A stretch of 55,512 nucleotides of DNA from Aeromicrobium sp. Root344 (GTDB lineage: Bacteria > Actinomycetota > Actinomycetes > Propionibacteriales > Nocardioidaceae). Position numbers and translations under genes: made by a program. The stretch is from NCBI RefSeq assembly GCF_001425755.1, contig NZ_LMDH01000001.1, positions 1,378,403-1,433,914 on the forward strand. The letters are read 5' to 3'. How positions within the stretch are numbered: position 1 is the first letter of the stretch; the number at the start of each line of letters is the position of its first letter. This document shows, piece after piece, positions 39,597 to 47,424 of this stretch. The notes under the pieces were generated by a model. The model was not told the origin of the DNA. It saw nothing but the letters and a program-made list of their open reading frames with translations, and searched no databases.

Positions 39597-40066
39597 ACGA
39601 CCTGGCCAAGAAGCTGGAGAAGGAAGGCGACATCGCCGCGGACTTCCTCGAAGGTCTGCTGGACATCGCTGATCTGGATGGCGACATCGACATGGACGTC
39701 GACGGCGATCGTGCTGCCGTCGAGATCGTCGGTGGCAACCTCGACCACCTCGTCGGTCGTGAGGGTGAGGTGCTCGACGCCCTGCAGGAGCTGACCCGCC
39801 TGGCTGTCTACCGCGAGACGGGTGAGCGGAGCCGGTTGATGCTCGACGTCGCCGGCTTCCGCGCCGCGCGTCGCACCGAGCTCGTCGCGATCGCCCAGTC
39901 CGCGATCGAGAAGGTCCAGGCTGGCGAGACCTCGGTGGCGCTGGACGCCATGACGCCGTTCGAGCGCAAGGTCGTGCACGACGCGGTGGCCGCGGCCGGA
40001 CTGACCAGCTCGTCCGACGGCACTGAGCCGCACCGCTACGTCGTCGTGCACACGTCGGCCGAATAG
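39593..40066 (+). CDS. jag: Jag/KhpB-like R3H and KH domain RNA-binding protein
   Basis: 157 residues. A KH-type region (about 20-85, with GGNLDHLVGREGEVLDALQ) is followed by an R3H domain (about 95-150, with MTPFERKVVHDAVA and HRYVVVH). The N-terminal Jag-N domain of Firmicutes is absent, which is usual in actinobacteria. The GTG at 39593 overlaps the yidC stop. It probably binds RNA; partner proteins are unknown here. Confidence 0.92.
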   Translation: MNDLAKKLEKEGDIAADFLEGLLDIADLDGDIDMDVDGDRAAVEIVGGNLDHLVGREGEVLDALQELTRLAVYRETGERSRLMLDVAGFRAARRTELVAIAQSAIEKVQAGETSVALDAMTPFERKVVHDAVAAAGLTSSSDGTEPHRYVVVHTSAE

Positions 40067-40074
40067 GTGCGTCG

Positions 40075-40731
40075 ATGACAGGGTCGACACCCGATCCCGG
40101 CGGCGACGCCCGCCAGGATGTTTCACGTGAAACACCCCCGTCGCACGCGGCGGGGGTGTTCGCTTCTCGCCTCCCACTGGCGGAGCAGTACGCGCACCTG
40201 CTGGCAACTGATGGCGTGGTGAAGGGGCTGATCGGCCCTCGCGAGGTTCCGCGCATCTGGGACCGGCACATCATGAACTCCGCTGTCGTGGTCCCCCGGG
40301 TCCCTCAGAACGCGACGGTCGCCGATATCGGCACGGGCGCCGGGCTCCCCGGACTGGTCTGGGCCATCGCCCGGCCCGACCTCACCGTGACCCTGGTTGA
40401 GCCACTGCTGCGTCGCACTCGATTCCTCGACGACGTCGTCGCAGAGCTGGGCCTGGACAACGTACGCGTGGTTCGTGCTCGGGCCGAGGAGGTTCACGAG
40501 AGGTACGACGTGGTGACGGCGCGCGCGGTGGCTGCGCTCGACAAGCTCGGCCGCTGGTGCCTCCCGCTGGTTCGCAAAGGCGGGGTCCTGCTGGCCCTCA
40601 AGGGCCGCACGGCACAGGATGAGGTGACGGCCGCAACCGCGACCCTTCACCGGCTCGGTGCGACGACTATCGTGGTGGCGACGTACGCCAACGGCGAGGT
40701 GCCGACGACGGTCGTCGAGGTCAGCACGTGA
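40075..40731 (+). CDS. rsmG: 16S rRNA (guanine-N7) methyltransferase RsmG/GidB
   Basis: 218 residues. The SAM motif I is VADIGTGAGLPGLVWAI near residue 82, and WDRHIMNSAVV near 61 is the RsmG signature. It methylates G527 of 16S rRNA. The first 25 residues are low complexity and encode a perfect parS site (40119-40134) within the coding sequence, if the ATG at 40075 is used. An in-frame alternative start after parS is not obvious. Confidence 0.94.
   Translation: MTGSTPDPGGDARQDVSRETPPSHAAGVFASRLPLAEQYAHLLATDGVVKGLIGPREVPRIWDRHIMNSAVVVPRVPQNATVADIGTGAGLPGLVWAIARPDLTVTLVEPLLRRTRFLDDVVAELGLDNVRVVRARAEEVHERYDVVTARAVAALDKLGRWCLPLVRKGGVLLALKGRTAQDEVTAATATLHRLGATTIVVATYANGEVPTTVVEVST
40119..40134. 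promoter_or_regulatory. parS: parS centromere site 1
   Basis: TGTTTCACGTGAAACA, the perfect 16-bp consensus palindrome bound by ParB, lies inside the 5' part of rsmG. Confidence 0.95.
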
Positions 40732-40756
40732 GCGCGGACCCGTACGACCATCAGCA

Positions 40757-40772
40757 TGTTTCACGTGAAACC
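40757..40772. promoter_or_regulatory. parS: parS centromere site 2
   Basis: TGTTTCACGTGAAACC, one mismatch at the last base from consensus. It lies 20 bp before the parA start, so ParB bound here may also affect parAB expression. Confidence 0.9.
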
Positions 40773-40791
40773 AATCTTGGGAGGTGACGGC

Positions 40792-41757
40792 ATGAGCGGA
40801 ACGACACCACCTCCGCCGGGTCCGGCAACCGCATCCAACTACCGGGTGCCCGTGCCCTCGCACGACGACTCAACCCCATTGGCGTCGGAGGTCGAGGAGC
40901 ACATCGCCCTTGTGCGTCGCGCTTCAGCCACGCCCCGGTTCGACCCGCCAGTCGAGACTCGGGTGTTCGTGGTGGCGAACCAGAAGGGTGGCGTGGGCAA
41001 GACGACGACGACCGTCAACGTCGCGGCGGCGCTCGCGATGAAGGGGTTGCGCGTCCTGGTCATCGACCTTGACCCCCAAGGCAACGCCTCGACCGCGCTC
41101 AACGTGCCACATGCCGAGGGCACCCCCGGCGTCTATGAAGCCATCGTCGACGGCACGGACCTCGACGAGCTCATCAAGCCCTGCCCCGACATCGAGGGAC
41201 TCACGGTGCTGCCGGCGTCGATCGACCTGGCCGGTGCCGAGATCGAGCTGGTCTCGCTCGTCGCCCGTGAGTCGCGACTCGACCGTGCCTTGCAGGCCTA
41301 CCTGCGTGACTGCGCCGACGCCGGGGACCGCATCGACTACGTCCTGATCGACTGCCCACCGTCACTCGGTCTGCTGACCGTCAACGCGATGGTGGCCGGC
41401 CGTGAGGTGCTCATCCCGATCCAGTGCGAGTACTACGCGCTCGAGGGCCTCGGCCAGCTGGTCCGCAACATCGAGCTGATCCGCTCGCACCTCAACCCGA
41501 AGCTCGAGATCTCCACGATCCTGCTGACGATGTACGACGCACGTACGCGGCTCTCGGCCGGCGTCGCCGAAGAGGTACGCACTCACTTCAACGACAAGGT
41601 GCTCAAGACGGCGATCCCGCGCTCAGTCCGGATCTCGGAGGCACCGAGCTATCAGCAGTCCGTCATCACGTACGACGGCTCGTCGTCCGGCGCGCTGTCC
41701 TATCTCGAGGCCGCGCGGGAGATCACCGTCGCCGACCGGCAGGAGGCACAGGGATGA
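40792..41757 (+). CDS. parA: ParA, chromosome-partitioning ATPase
   Basis: 321 residues. The deviant Walker A is [15 protein letters not shown] near residue 69; [11 protein letters not shown] near 98 is motif A' and the [10 protein letters not shown] motif is near 190. A disordered N-terminus of about 60 residues precedes it. ParA forms a nucleoid-bound gradient that moves ParB-parS complexes. The ATG at 40792 has GGGAGGTG upstream. Stop and parB start overlap as ATGA. Confidence 0.96.
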   Translation: MSGTTPPPPGPATASNYRVPVPSHDDSTPLASEVEEHIALVRRASATPRFDPPVETRVFVVANQKGGVGKTTTTVNVAAALAMKGLRVLVIDLDPQGNASTALNVPHAEGTPGVYEAIVDGTDLDELIKPCPDIEGLTVLPASIDLAGAEIELVSLVARESRLDRALQAYLRDCADAGDRIDYVLIDCPPSLGLLTVNAMVAGREVLIPIQCEYYALEGLGQLVRNIELIRSHLNPKLEISTILLTMYDARTRLSAGVAEEVRTHFNDKVLKTAIPRSVRISEAPSYQQSVITYDGSSSGALSYLEAAREITVADRQEAQG

Positions 41758-42644
41758 GCACACGACGCGGACTGGGGCGCGGGCTCGAGTCGCTGATTCC
41801 GTCGAGCCCGGCGGAGGCGAAGGCCTCAGGACTCCAGGAGATCGACGGCGCCAGGTTCGCCGAGATCCCCCTCGACCAGATCGTCGCCAACCCGCGGCAG
41901 CCACGTCACGTCTTCGACGAGGACCACATGGCCGAGCTCGTCCACTCCATCAAGGAGGTCGGACTGCTCCAGCCCATCGTGGTGCGCGAGGTCGCCAAGG
42001 ACCGCTACGAGCTCATCATGGGGGAGCGGCGCTGGCGGGCCAGTGGCAAGGCCGGCCTCGAGTCGATCGGTGCGATCGTCCGCGACACCTCGGACGAGGA
42101 CCTGCTCCGCGACGCCCTGCTGGAGAACCTGCACCGGTCCAACCTCAACCCGCTGGAAGAGGCAGCGGCCTACCAGCAGCTGCTCGAGGACTTCGGCTGC
42201 ACGCACGACGAACTGGCCGAGCGCATCGGCCGGTCCCGTCCTCAGATCAGCAACACCCTGCGGCTGCTCAAGCTGTCGCCAGCAGTCCAGCGCCGGGTGG
42301 CCGCCGGCGTCCTGTCGGCAGGGCACGCCCGGGCCCTGGTCAGCGTCGCCAACCCGGAGATCCAGGACCGCCTCGCGACCCGCGTCGTGGCCGAAGGACT
42401 GTCGGTGCGGGCCCTCGAGGAGATCGTGACCGTCGGCCCGGAGAGTGCCAAGCGTCCGGCTGTGCGCCAGTCTCCCAAGATGTCGGCCCCCCGACTGGCC
42501 GACCTGGCGGCGCGGTTGTCCGAGCGCTACGACACCCGGGTCAAGGTCGACCTCGGGCGATCCAAGGGCAAGGTCACCGTGGAGTTCGCGACCCTTGAGG
42601 ACCTCGAGCGGATCGTCGACCTGATGGACCCCAAGAAGAGCTAA
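41754..42644 (+). CDS. parB: ParB, chromosome-partitioning CTPase/DNA-binding protein
   Basis: 296 residues. N-terminus [13 protein letters not shown] contains the ParA-activating region. The ParB/Srx domain has [12 protein letters not shown] near 45 and the [11 protein letters not shown]-binding motif near 90; the HTH ([15 protein letters not shown]) is near 170, and the C-terminal dimerisation domain ends in PKKS. It loads on parS and spreads. Coupled to parA; a terminator follows at 42676. Confidence 0.97.
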   Translation: MSTRRGLGRGLESLIPSSPAEAKASGLQEIDGARFAEIPLDQIVANPRQPRHVFDEDHMAELVHSIKEVGLLQPIVVREVAKDRYELIMGERRWRASGKAGLESIGAIVRDTSDEDLLRDALLENLHRSNLNPLEEAAAYQQLLEDFGCTHDELAERIGRSRPQISNTLRLLKLSPAVQRRVAAGVLSAGHARALVSVANPEIQDRLATRVVAEGLSVRALEEIVTVGPESAKRPAVRQSPKMSAPRLADLAARLSERYDTRVKVDLGRSKGKVTVEFATLEDLERIVDLMDPKKS

Positions 42645-42675
42645 AGACACAAGTCGACAAATCGACTAAGCAACA

Positions 42676-42708
42676 AGAAGCCCCGGTAATCAACTCACCG
42701 GGGCTTCT
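42676..42708. terminator. Bidirectional terminator between parB and trxA
   Basis: Perfect 12-bp arms (AGAAGCCCCGGT and its complement) with a 9-base loop, 32 bp after parB and 19 bp after trxA on the other strand. The two genes are convergent and share it. Confidence 0.92.
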
Positions 42709-42726
42709 CTGTGCAGCAGCTGCTGA

Positions 42727-43053
42727 CTAGCTGGCGTGCTCCTCGAGCTCGCTCAGGATCGCGCTCTTGGGGCGTACACCCACGATGGACCGGACGACCT
42801 CGCCCTTGTAGTAGAGGTTCATGGTCGGCAGTCCGGTGACCCGGTACTGGGCCGGCGTGACCGGGTTGGCGTCGGCGTCCATCTTGACGATCGTGAGCTT
42901 CTCGCCCTTCTCCTTGGCGATCTCCTCGAGGATCGGCGCGAGCTGGCGGCACGGGCCGCACCAGCTGGCCCAGAAGTCGACGAGCACGGGGCCGTCGGCC
43001 TTGAGCACCTTCTCGTCGAAGTCGGCGTCGGTGACGGCGGTGATGTCTGCCAT
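42727..43053 (-). CDS. trxA: Thioredoxin
   Basis: 108 residues with the WCGPC active site near residue 32 (FWASWCGPCRQLAP), cis-Pro in GLPTMNLY near 76 and the usual fold length. It is 48 bp downstream of trxB and probably on the same transcript. GAAGGAG lies before the ATG. It reduces protein disulphides in the cytoplasm. Confidence 0.97.
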   Translation of the reverse strand: MADITAVTDADFDEKVLKADGPVLVDFWASWCGPCRQLAPILEEIAKEKGEKLTIVKMDADANPVTPAQYRVTGLPTMNLYYKGEVVRSIVGVRPKSAILSELEEHAS

Positions 43054-43101
43054 GGGTTTCTCCTTCAGGTCTGTGGTGGGTTCAACGTCGGTGGGCGGTG
43101 G

Positions 43102-44076
43102 TTATTCCACCAGGGCAGCGGCCGGAGCGGGCGCGCCGGCGTGCTCGAGATCGGCGAGGTAGCGCTCCGCGTCCAGGGATGCGGCACAGCCGGTGCCGGC
43201 CGCGGTGATCGCCTGCCGGTAGGTGTGGTCGACCAGGTCGCCGGCGGCGAAGACGCCGGGCAGGTTGGTCGCGGTCGAGCCGGGCTGCACCAGGACGTAG
43301 CCCTCGTCGTCGAGCTCGACCTGACCCTTGAGCAGCTCGGAGCGCGGGTCGTGGCCGATCGCGATGAACAGGCCGGTCGCGTCGATGCGACGCAGCTCGC
43401 CGGTGACCGTGTCGCGCAGCGTGATGCCCTCGAGCTTGTCCTCACCGTGCAGCTCGGCGACCTCGGCGTTCCACTCGAACGCGATCTTGTCGTTGGCGAA
43501 CGCACGGTCCTGCATGATCTTGGAGCCACGCAGCTGGTCGCGGCGGTGGACCATCGTGACCTTGGACGCGAAGCGCGTCAGGAACGTCGCCTCCTCGAGC
43601 GCGGAGTCGCCACCGCCGACCACGACGATGTTCTGCTCGCGGAAGAAGAAGCCGTCGCACGTCGCGCACCAGGACACCCCGTGACCCGACAGCCGGTCCT
43701 CGCCCTCGACCTCGAGCTTGCGGTAGCCCGAGCCCATGGCGAGTACGACGGCATGCGCACGGTAGGTCGTACCGTCGGCCAGCGAGACGGTCTTGATGTC
43801 GCCGGTGAGGTCGACAGCCGTGACGTCGTCGCTGATGAGCTCGGCACCGAATCGCTCGGCCTGGGCACGGAGCTTGTCCATGAGGTCGGGGCCCATGATG
43901 CCGTCGGGGAAGCCCGGGAAGTTCTCGACGTCGGTCGTGTTCATCAACGCGCCGCCGGCGGTGACCGAGCCCTCGAACACCAAGGGCTCGAGGTTGGCGC
44001 GGGCGGCGTAGACGGCCGCGGTGTAGCCGGAGGGGCCCGAACCGATGATGATGAGATTGCGGACTGAGTCGCTCAT
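43102..44076 (-). CDS. trxB: Thioredoxin reductase (NADPH)
   Basis: 324 residues. FAD site: [19 protein letters not shown] at the start; redox-active CATC in [11 protein letters not shown] near 140; NADPH site [13 protein letters not shown] near 158; C-terminal [15 protein letters not shown]. It recycles thioredoxin. ATG at 44076 is chosen since the protein then starts at the family position. A SigR/SigH-type promoter lies just upstream, predicting induction by thiol oxidation. Confidence 0.97.
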   Translation of the reverse strand: MSDSVRNLIIIGSGPSGYTAAVYAARANLEPLVFEGSVTAGGALMNTTDVENFPGFPDGIMGPDLMDKLRAQAERFGAELISDDVTAVDLTGDIKTVSLADGTTYRAHAVVLAMGSGYRKLEVEGEDRLSGHGVSWCATCDGFFFREQNIVVVGGGDSALEEATFLTRFASKVTMVHRRDQLRGSKIMQDRAFANDKIAFEWNAEVAELHGEDKLEGITLRDTVTGELRRIDATGLFIAIGHDPRSELLKGQVELDDEGYVLVQPGSTATNLPGVFAAGDLVDHTYRQAITAAGTGCAASLDAERYLADLEHAGAPAPAAALVE

Positions 44077-44106
44077 GAAAAGCCTTCTGATCGTGGTACG
44101 GGTATC

Positions 44107-44133
44107 AACGAATAGTAGGTGTTGCGCATTCCC
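44107..44133 (-). promoter_or_regulatory. SigR/SigH-type promoter of trxB-trxA
   Basis: Minus strand: GGGAAT (44133-44128), then N17, then CGTT (44110-44107). This matches the disulphide-stress ECF sigma consensus (GGAAT-N18-GTT). The -10 ends about 30 bp before the trxB ATG. Confidence 0.75.
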
Positions 44134-44157
44134 GTGACCCACACCGTCCCGGGCGCG

Positions 44158-45729
44158 TCAGGAGCGGCCGCGGATGACGACCTCGCGGATCTCGCCACGG
44201 AACTCCCCGTCGCCGACCTCGGGCAGCGATCGCAGCCACACGACGACGTAGCGCGTGAGGATGCCGGACTCCAGCGACACGCTCGCGTCAGTGCCGGCGT
44301 CGTTGACCGCAGCGACGCGGCGCAGCCCGCGAAGTGCTGACGGGACCTTGGTCGTGCTGGCCGACGAGGCGAAGATCGAGAAGCTCGTCGGCTGCCCCTC
44401 GAGCTGGAGCCTGAGCGAGTCGACCTCACGCGGACCGCCGAGGTCCAGGACGATGCCGACGCCGTCCTTGAGCCCGCCGAGATCCGCCGAGCCGAAGTAG
44501 CGGGAGGTCTGCCACCCGGTCGAGAGCTTGTCGTCGATCGCGAGGCGTGCCTCCTCGGGATTCTCGCTGTCGTCCTCGCCCTGAGGATCGAAGTCGCCGG
44601 CCCGCTGGATCGGCAGGACGCGCAGCGGGCTGTCGCGCTCGATCGGGTCGGCCTTGCCGTTGTTGGAGGACCGGCCGACGAGGAACGCGAGCACGGTCAG
44701 GATGACGAGCGCGCCGATCACGCCGAGCAGCACGAGACCGCGATCGCCCTTGGCGGCGCGCTTGGCCCGCTCCTTGCCGCGCTCGAGCGTCGTCGGAGGC
44801 GCCGGCTCGTACGCCTTGGGGCGGCGACGTGGCGGCTCCAGGCCTGGCGGGGGCCCGCCGGGAACGATCACCGGGTCGAGGCGCAGGAGGTCCGGCGACG
44901 ACATGCTGGCAAGGCTCGGCTGGTCGTCGTGGAGATCGTCGTCCTCGCCGGACAGCCGGAGGGTACGGGCGATGTCGGCCGCCTTGCGGAGCGGCGTCGC
45001 ATGGTTGCGCGGAGGCGTGCCGAGGATGCGGTCGCACGTCGTGTCGACGTCGCGGGAGACCCCGGCGCGCACCTGCCGGGGGCGGAGCAGGCGGCCGTGC
45101 TCGGTCGGCGCGGCATTGAGGCCGTCGACGTGGGCGCCGGGCCAGCGACTCGTCAGACAGGCGTACAGCAGCTTGCCGAGTGCCTGGACGTCGAGCTGCT
45201 CGTAGCCCTGCAGGTCCTCGAGTGAGTCCTGGCGACCGACAGGTGACAGCGCCGTGGTGACGCCGAGACCGACGATGCGGACGGCGCCGGACTGCTTGAG
45301 CAGCACCTGGTGCGGCGTGAGGCGGCGGTGATAGACGCCGTGCTCATGGGCGTTGGCCAGGGCCTCGGCCACCTCGGCGACCACCGTCGCGGCGCGCCGG
45401 TTGGGCAGCGGAGACTGGGCGAGGAGCTGGTCGAGCGGGAAGGCGCGGGCCCACTCGCGGACCACGAGGTGATGGTGCTGCTCCTCCTGGATGAGGTCGA
45501 GCACGCGGAGAAAACGGGGATCGGTGACCGAGGTCGACTCGCGGGCGGCCTGCAGGAAGTGGTCGGCACGGGGATCGGCGCTCGACAGCATCTCGATGCC
45601 GACGTTGCGGTTGAGCACCTGGTCGTGCGCGCGCCACGTGGTGGACCCGAGCTTCTCGTTGACGAGGTCCTGGAGTTCGTAGCGGTGCGCGAGCACATCA
45701 CCGGAGGCCAGCAGCCGCCTCTCGCTCAT
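44158..45729 (-). CDS. Membrane-anchored pseudokinase associated with MurJ
   Basis: 523 residues. The N-terminal kinase-like domain (about 1-250) has lost the catalytic residues: VAIK reads VGIEML, the catalytic loop reads HRRLTPHQVLL instead of HRDLKPAN, and DFG is GLG. A Pro-rich linker, one membrane segment (about 330-352) and an extracytoplasmic discoidin-like region (DSLRLQLEGQPTSFSIFAS) follow. In mycobacteria the same pseudokinase is fused to MviN/MurJ (Rv3910); here it is a separate gene 60 bp after murJ. ATG at 45729 has AAAGGG upstream. It probably binds a phosphorylated partner rather than ATP; this is inference. Confidence 0.85.
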   Translation of the reverse strand: MSERRLLASGDVLAHRYELQDLVNEKLGSTTWRAHDQVLNRNVGIEMLSSADPRADHFLQAARESTSVTDPRFLRVLDLIQEEQHHHLVVREWARAFPLDQLLAQSPLPNRRAATVVAEVAEALANAHEHGVYHRRLTPHQVLLKQSGAVRIVGLGVTTALSPVGRQDSLEDLQGYEQLDVQALGKLLYACLTSRWPGAHVDGLNAAPTEHGRLLRPRQVRAGVSRDVDTTCDRILGTPPRNHATPLRKAADIARTLRLSGEDDDLHDDQPSLASMSSPDLLRLDPVIVPGGPPPGLEPPRRRPKAYEPAPPTTLERGKERAKRAAKGDRGLVLLGVIGALVILTVLAFLVGRSSNNGKADPIERDSPLRVLPIQRAGDFDPQGEDDSENPEEARLAIDDKLSTGWQTSRYFGSADLGGLKDGVGIVLDLGGPREVDSLRLQLEGQPTSFSIFASSASTTKVPSALRGLRRVAAVNDAGTDASVSLESGILTRYVVVWLRSLPEVGDGEFRGEIREVVIRGRS

Positions 45730-45789
45730 CAACACCCTTTCTCGGACTGATTTCCATGCTAGTCCGCAAGGCGAGCTGCGACAGGTGAA

Positions 45790-47424
45790 TCAGCCTCGGC
45801 GACGCAGGGTGTCGACGACGTACGTCAGCTGGTCCATGCCGAGCACGCGGGCCGCGGTGACGTAGGTGACGCCACCGGCGAAGCCGGCGACGAGCGTCGT
45901 GATCGCACCACCCACGGCGCGTGCCGGTTCGATGCCGGCGGTGTCGAGCCCGTGCGCGAAGCCCATCGTGACGAAGGCCGCGAGGGCGCACGCCACGATC
46001 AGGCGCAGGAGGAAGACGAGCATCTCCCAGTCGAAGACGTTGCCGACGGCGAACGCCAGCAGCGATGCCGAGAGGATCGATCCGACGAGGTAGGCGATGC
46101 CGTACGACAGCGCGAGCATCATCGCGACCCGGTCAGGCTCGACGCTGATCGCGAGCTTGTAGGCCAGGCCGATGTTGACCGTGGCGATGACGACCTGGAT
46201 GAAGAACGGCGTGCGGTTGTCCTCGTTGGCGTAGAAGCCGCGCAGCATCAGGTAGTGGATCGTGAAGGTGACCATGGCCAGCGAGAACGCCTGGATCGTG
46301 TGGCCGATCGGGATCGTCTGGCCACCGAGCGAGCCGATGCCGCCGGCGACGGCGGTGGCCGGCTGGCCGAGGCAGAGCAGCGCCACGGCGACGGGAGCGA
46401 CGATCGACAGCGCGATGCGTACGGTGCGGCCGAGCTCGATGCGGAACCGTCGATAGTGCCGGTCGGTGGCGAGGGCGGCGAGGGTGGGGATCACCGCCGT
46501 GGCGAGCGACACCGTGATGACGCCGTGAGGGAACTGGCTGATCAGGAACCCGAGGCCGTAGACCGTCGAACCGGCGGCTCCCTTGCCCTCAGCGGCGCCC
46601 TCGAGGGTGCCCTTGGTCGCGATCTTGTTGACCGTGATGAACGCGATCTGGTTGGCGATGATGAACGCCAGCGTCCAGGCACCCAGCTTGAGGGTCTTGC
46701 CCAGGCCGACGCCCCGGAAGTCGAATCGAGGCCGGAAGCGGAATCCGGCCTTGCGCAGGTAGGGCACCAGCACGAGGGCCTGAAGGGCGATCGCCGCGGT
46801 GGATCCGGCGCCGAGCAGCAGCGACTCGGAGGTCGAGAACCCGCCGACGCCGCTGCTGGCGCCGAACACGAGGACGTACGTGACGATCACGGTGCACGCG
46901 ACGACGTTGTTGACGATCGGCGCCCACATCATCGGGCCGAAACGGCCGCGGGCGTTGAGCACCTGACCCGTGAGCACGAACGCGCCGTAGAAGAAGACCT
47001 GGGGCAGGCACAGGAGCATCAGCAGGCGCGCGGACTCGCGCTGCGGACCGAAGCCCGGCGCGAACAGGCTCGAGTCGTAGACGACGTGCAGGAGGTAGGG
47101 CACCAGCGCGATGAGGACGACCGTGCCGATGCCGAGGACGAGGAGCCCGAGCGTGATGACCCGGTTGGCGTACGCGTTGCCGCCGTCCTCGTCGGTCTTC
47201 ATCGCACGTACGAGCTGGGGCACCAGGACGACGTTGAAGACGCCACCGGCGAGGAGGATGTAGAGAGAGTTGGGGATCGTGTTGGCGATGTCGAACAGGT
47301 CGGCGTTGGCCTGCGTGCCGATCGCCGCGGCGAGGAGGACCGCCCGGAGCAGTCCGGTGACCCGTGAGACGACCGTGCCGAGCGCCATCCAGGCGCTGGC
47401 TCTGGCGATCGTCTGGTCAGTCAT
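45790..47424 (-). CDS. murJ: MurJ (MviN), lipid II flippase
   Basis: 544 residues with about 14 membrane helices of the MOP superfamily. FDIANTIPNSLYILLAGGVFN near residue 45 and the PQVFFYG region near 140 are characteristic; charged residues in the central cavity are visible. It flips lipid II across the membrane for wall synthesis. It overlaps the upstream DUF6049 gene by eight bases. The pseudokinase gene follows. Confidence 0.95.
   Translation of the reverse strand: MTDQTIARASAWMALGTVVSRVTGLLRAVLLAAAIGTQANADLFDIANTIPNSLYILLAGGVFNVVLVPQLVRAMKTDEDGGNAYANRVITLGLLVLGIGTVVLIALVPYLLHVVYDSSLFAPGFGPQRESARLLMLLCLPQVFFYGAFVLTGQVLNARGRFGPMMWAPIVNNVVACTVIVTYVLVFGASSGVGGFSTSESLLLGAGSTAAIALQALVLVPYLRKAGFRFRPRFDFRGVGLGKTLKLGAWTLAFIIANQIAFITVNKIATKGTLEGAAEGKGAAGSTVYGLGFLISQFPHGVITVSLATAVIPTLAALATDRHYRRFRIELGRTVRIALSIVAPVAVALLCLGQPATAVAGGIGSLGGQTIPIGHTIQAFSLAMVTFTIHYLMLRGFYANEDNRTPFFIQVVIATVNIGLAYKLAISVEPDRVAMMLALSYGIAYLVGSILSASLLAFAVGNVFDWEMLVFLLRLIVACALAAFVTMGFAHGLDTAGIEPARAVGGAITTLVAGFAGGVTYVTAARVLGMDQLTYVVDTLRRRG

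Noticed and set aside
44158..45729. Active Ser/Thr kinase
   Set aside because: The ATP-binding Lys, the catalytic Asp and the DFG Asp are all replaced.
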